Positions 63,941 to 64,000 of a stretch of 64,000 nt of DNA are shown here, piece by piece. The translations under genes and the position numbers were made by a program. Positions within the stretch are counted from its first letter, which is position 1, and the number at the start of each line of letters is the position of its first letter. The DNA is from Diaphorobacter caeni (GTDB taxonomy: Bacteria; Pseudomonadota; Gammaproteobacteria; Burkholderiales; Burkholderiaceae_C). A model generated the notes under the pieces. The model worked only from the letters and a program-made list of their open reading frames with translations, did no database searches and had not been told where the DNA came from. The stretch lies in contig NZ_JADKYZ010000005.1 in assembly GCF_015354245.1 (NCBI RefSeq), positions 248,001 through 312,000 of the forward strand, given 5' to 3'.

Positions 63941-64000
63941 TCACACCATCAGCGAGTCCAGCAGCCGCGCCACATGCACGGCCTCGCGCTGTGCGCCGTC
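63941..64000 (-). CDS. C-terminal end of a gene running off the window
   Basis: Minus-strand frame open to the edge and ending in TGA; the last residues are DGAQREAVHVARLLDSLMV. The codon use and amphipathic helix look like real protein, but 19 residues do not identify it. Confidence 0.5.
   Translation of the reverse strand, partial: DGAQREAVHVARLLDSLMV

Overview
The window is about 64 kb of GC-rich chromosome, densely and almost entirely protein-coding, with housekeeping genes of a betaproteobacterium. Family content (degradative HMG-CoA reductase, TctA transporters, Mo-hydroxylase with cytochrome c, SorAB-type sulfite dehydrogenase, gatCAB and mreBCD order) points to Burkholderiales, most likely Comamonadaceae. 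This is inference from gene content; no rRNA is present and I recognise no tRNA, CRISPR array, prophage or complete insertion sequence.

Layout. 1-6.7 kb: the end of ilvE, a small zinc-finger gene, then a surface-polysaccharide group (O-antigen ligase, GT4, GT2, GT32-like and an unknown protein), three of them joined by ATGA overlaps. 6.7-17.8 kb: two inverted copies of a structured repeat, a nitronate monooxygenase, a LysR/MFS divergent pair, a third repeat copy, an OmpR-type two-component system, AmpG, an AraC regulator, an EamA exporter, an M48 peptidase and a glyoxalase-II-like hydrolase. 18-23 kb: a periplasmic molybdenum hydroxylase operon (Mo subunit, 2Fe-2S subunit, triheme cytochrome c). 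23-25 kb: a retron-clade reverse transcriptase with no recognisable partner, and a VF530-family gene. 25.3-34.2 kb: a probable mevalonate-use locus (TctA permease, small membrane protein, class II HMG-CoA reductase, divergent MocR regulator) followed by a GntR regulator facing an acyl-CoA dehydrogenase / SDR / phosphotransferase operon.

34.4-45 kb: an orphan secreted protein, a Fur-box-preceded esterase lipoprotein, xth and pyrE with overlapping start codons, a DUF4124 protein, a PAS-GGDEF-EAL protein, sulfite dehydrogenase and its cytochrome, a YcxB-like protein and a membrane GGDEF enzyme. 45-54 kb: gatCAB and the divergent mreBCD-mrdA cell-shape operon. 54-64 kb: an EamA exporter, a polar amino-acid ABC transporter next to an arginase, a TauE/SafE permease, a fourth repeat copy, an ammonium transporter with an NtrC site and sigma-54-like promoter, and a GMC oxidoreductase.

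The most unusual signals are (i) a roughly 180-bp dispersed repeat in four copies whose predicted hairpins are kept by compensatory base changes, (ii) the orphan retron-like reverse transcriptase with a 215-residue N-terminal extension, and (iii) a perfect 12-bp inverted repeat between the HMG-CoA reductase gene and a MocR regulator.
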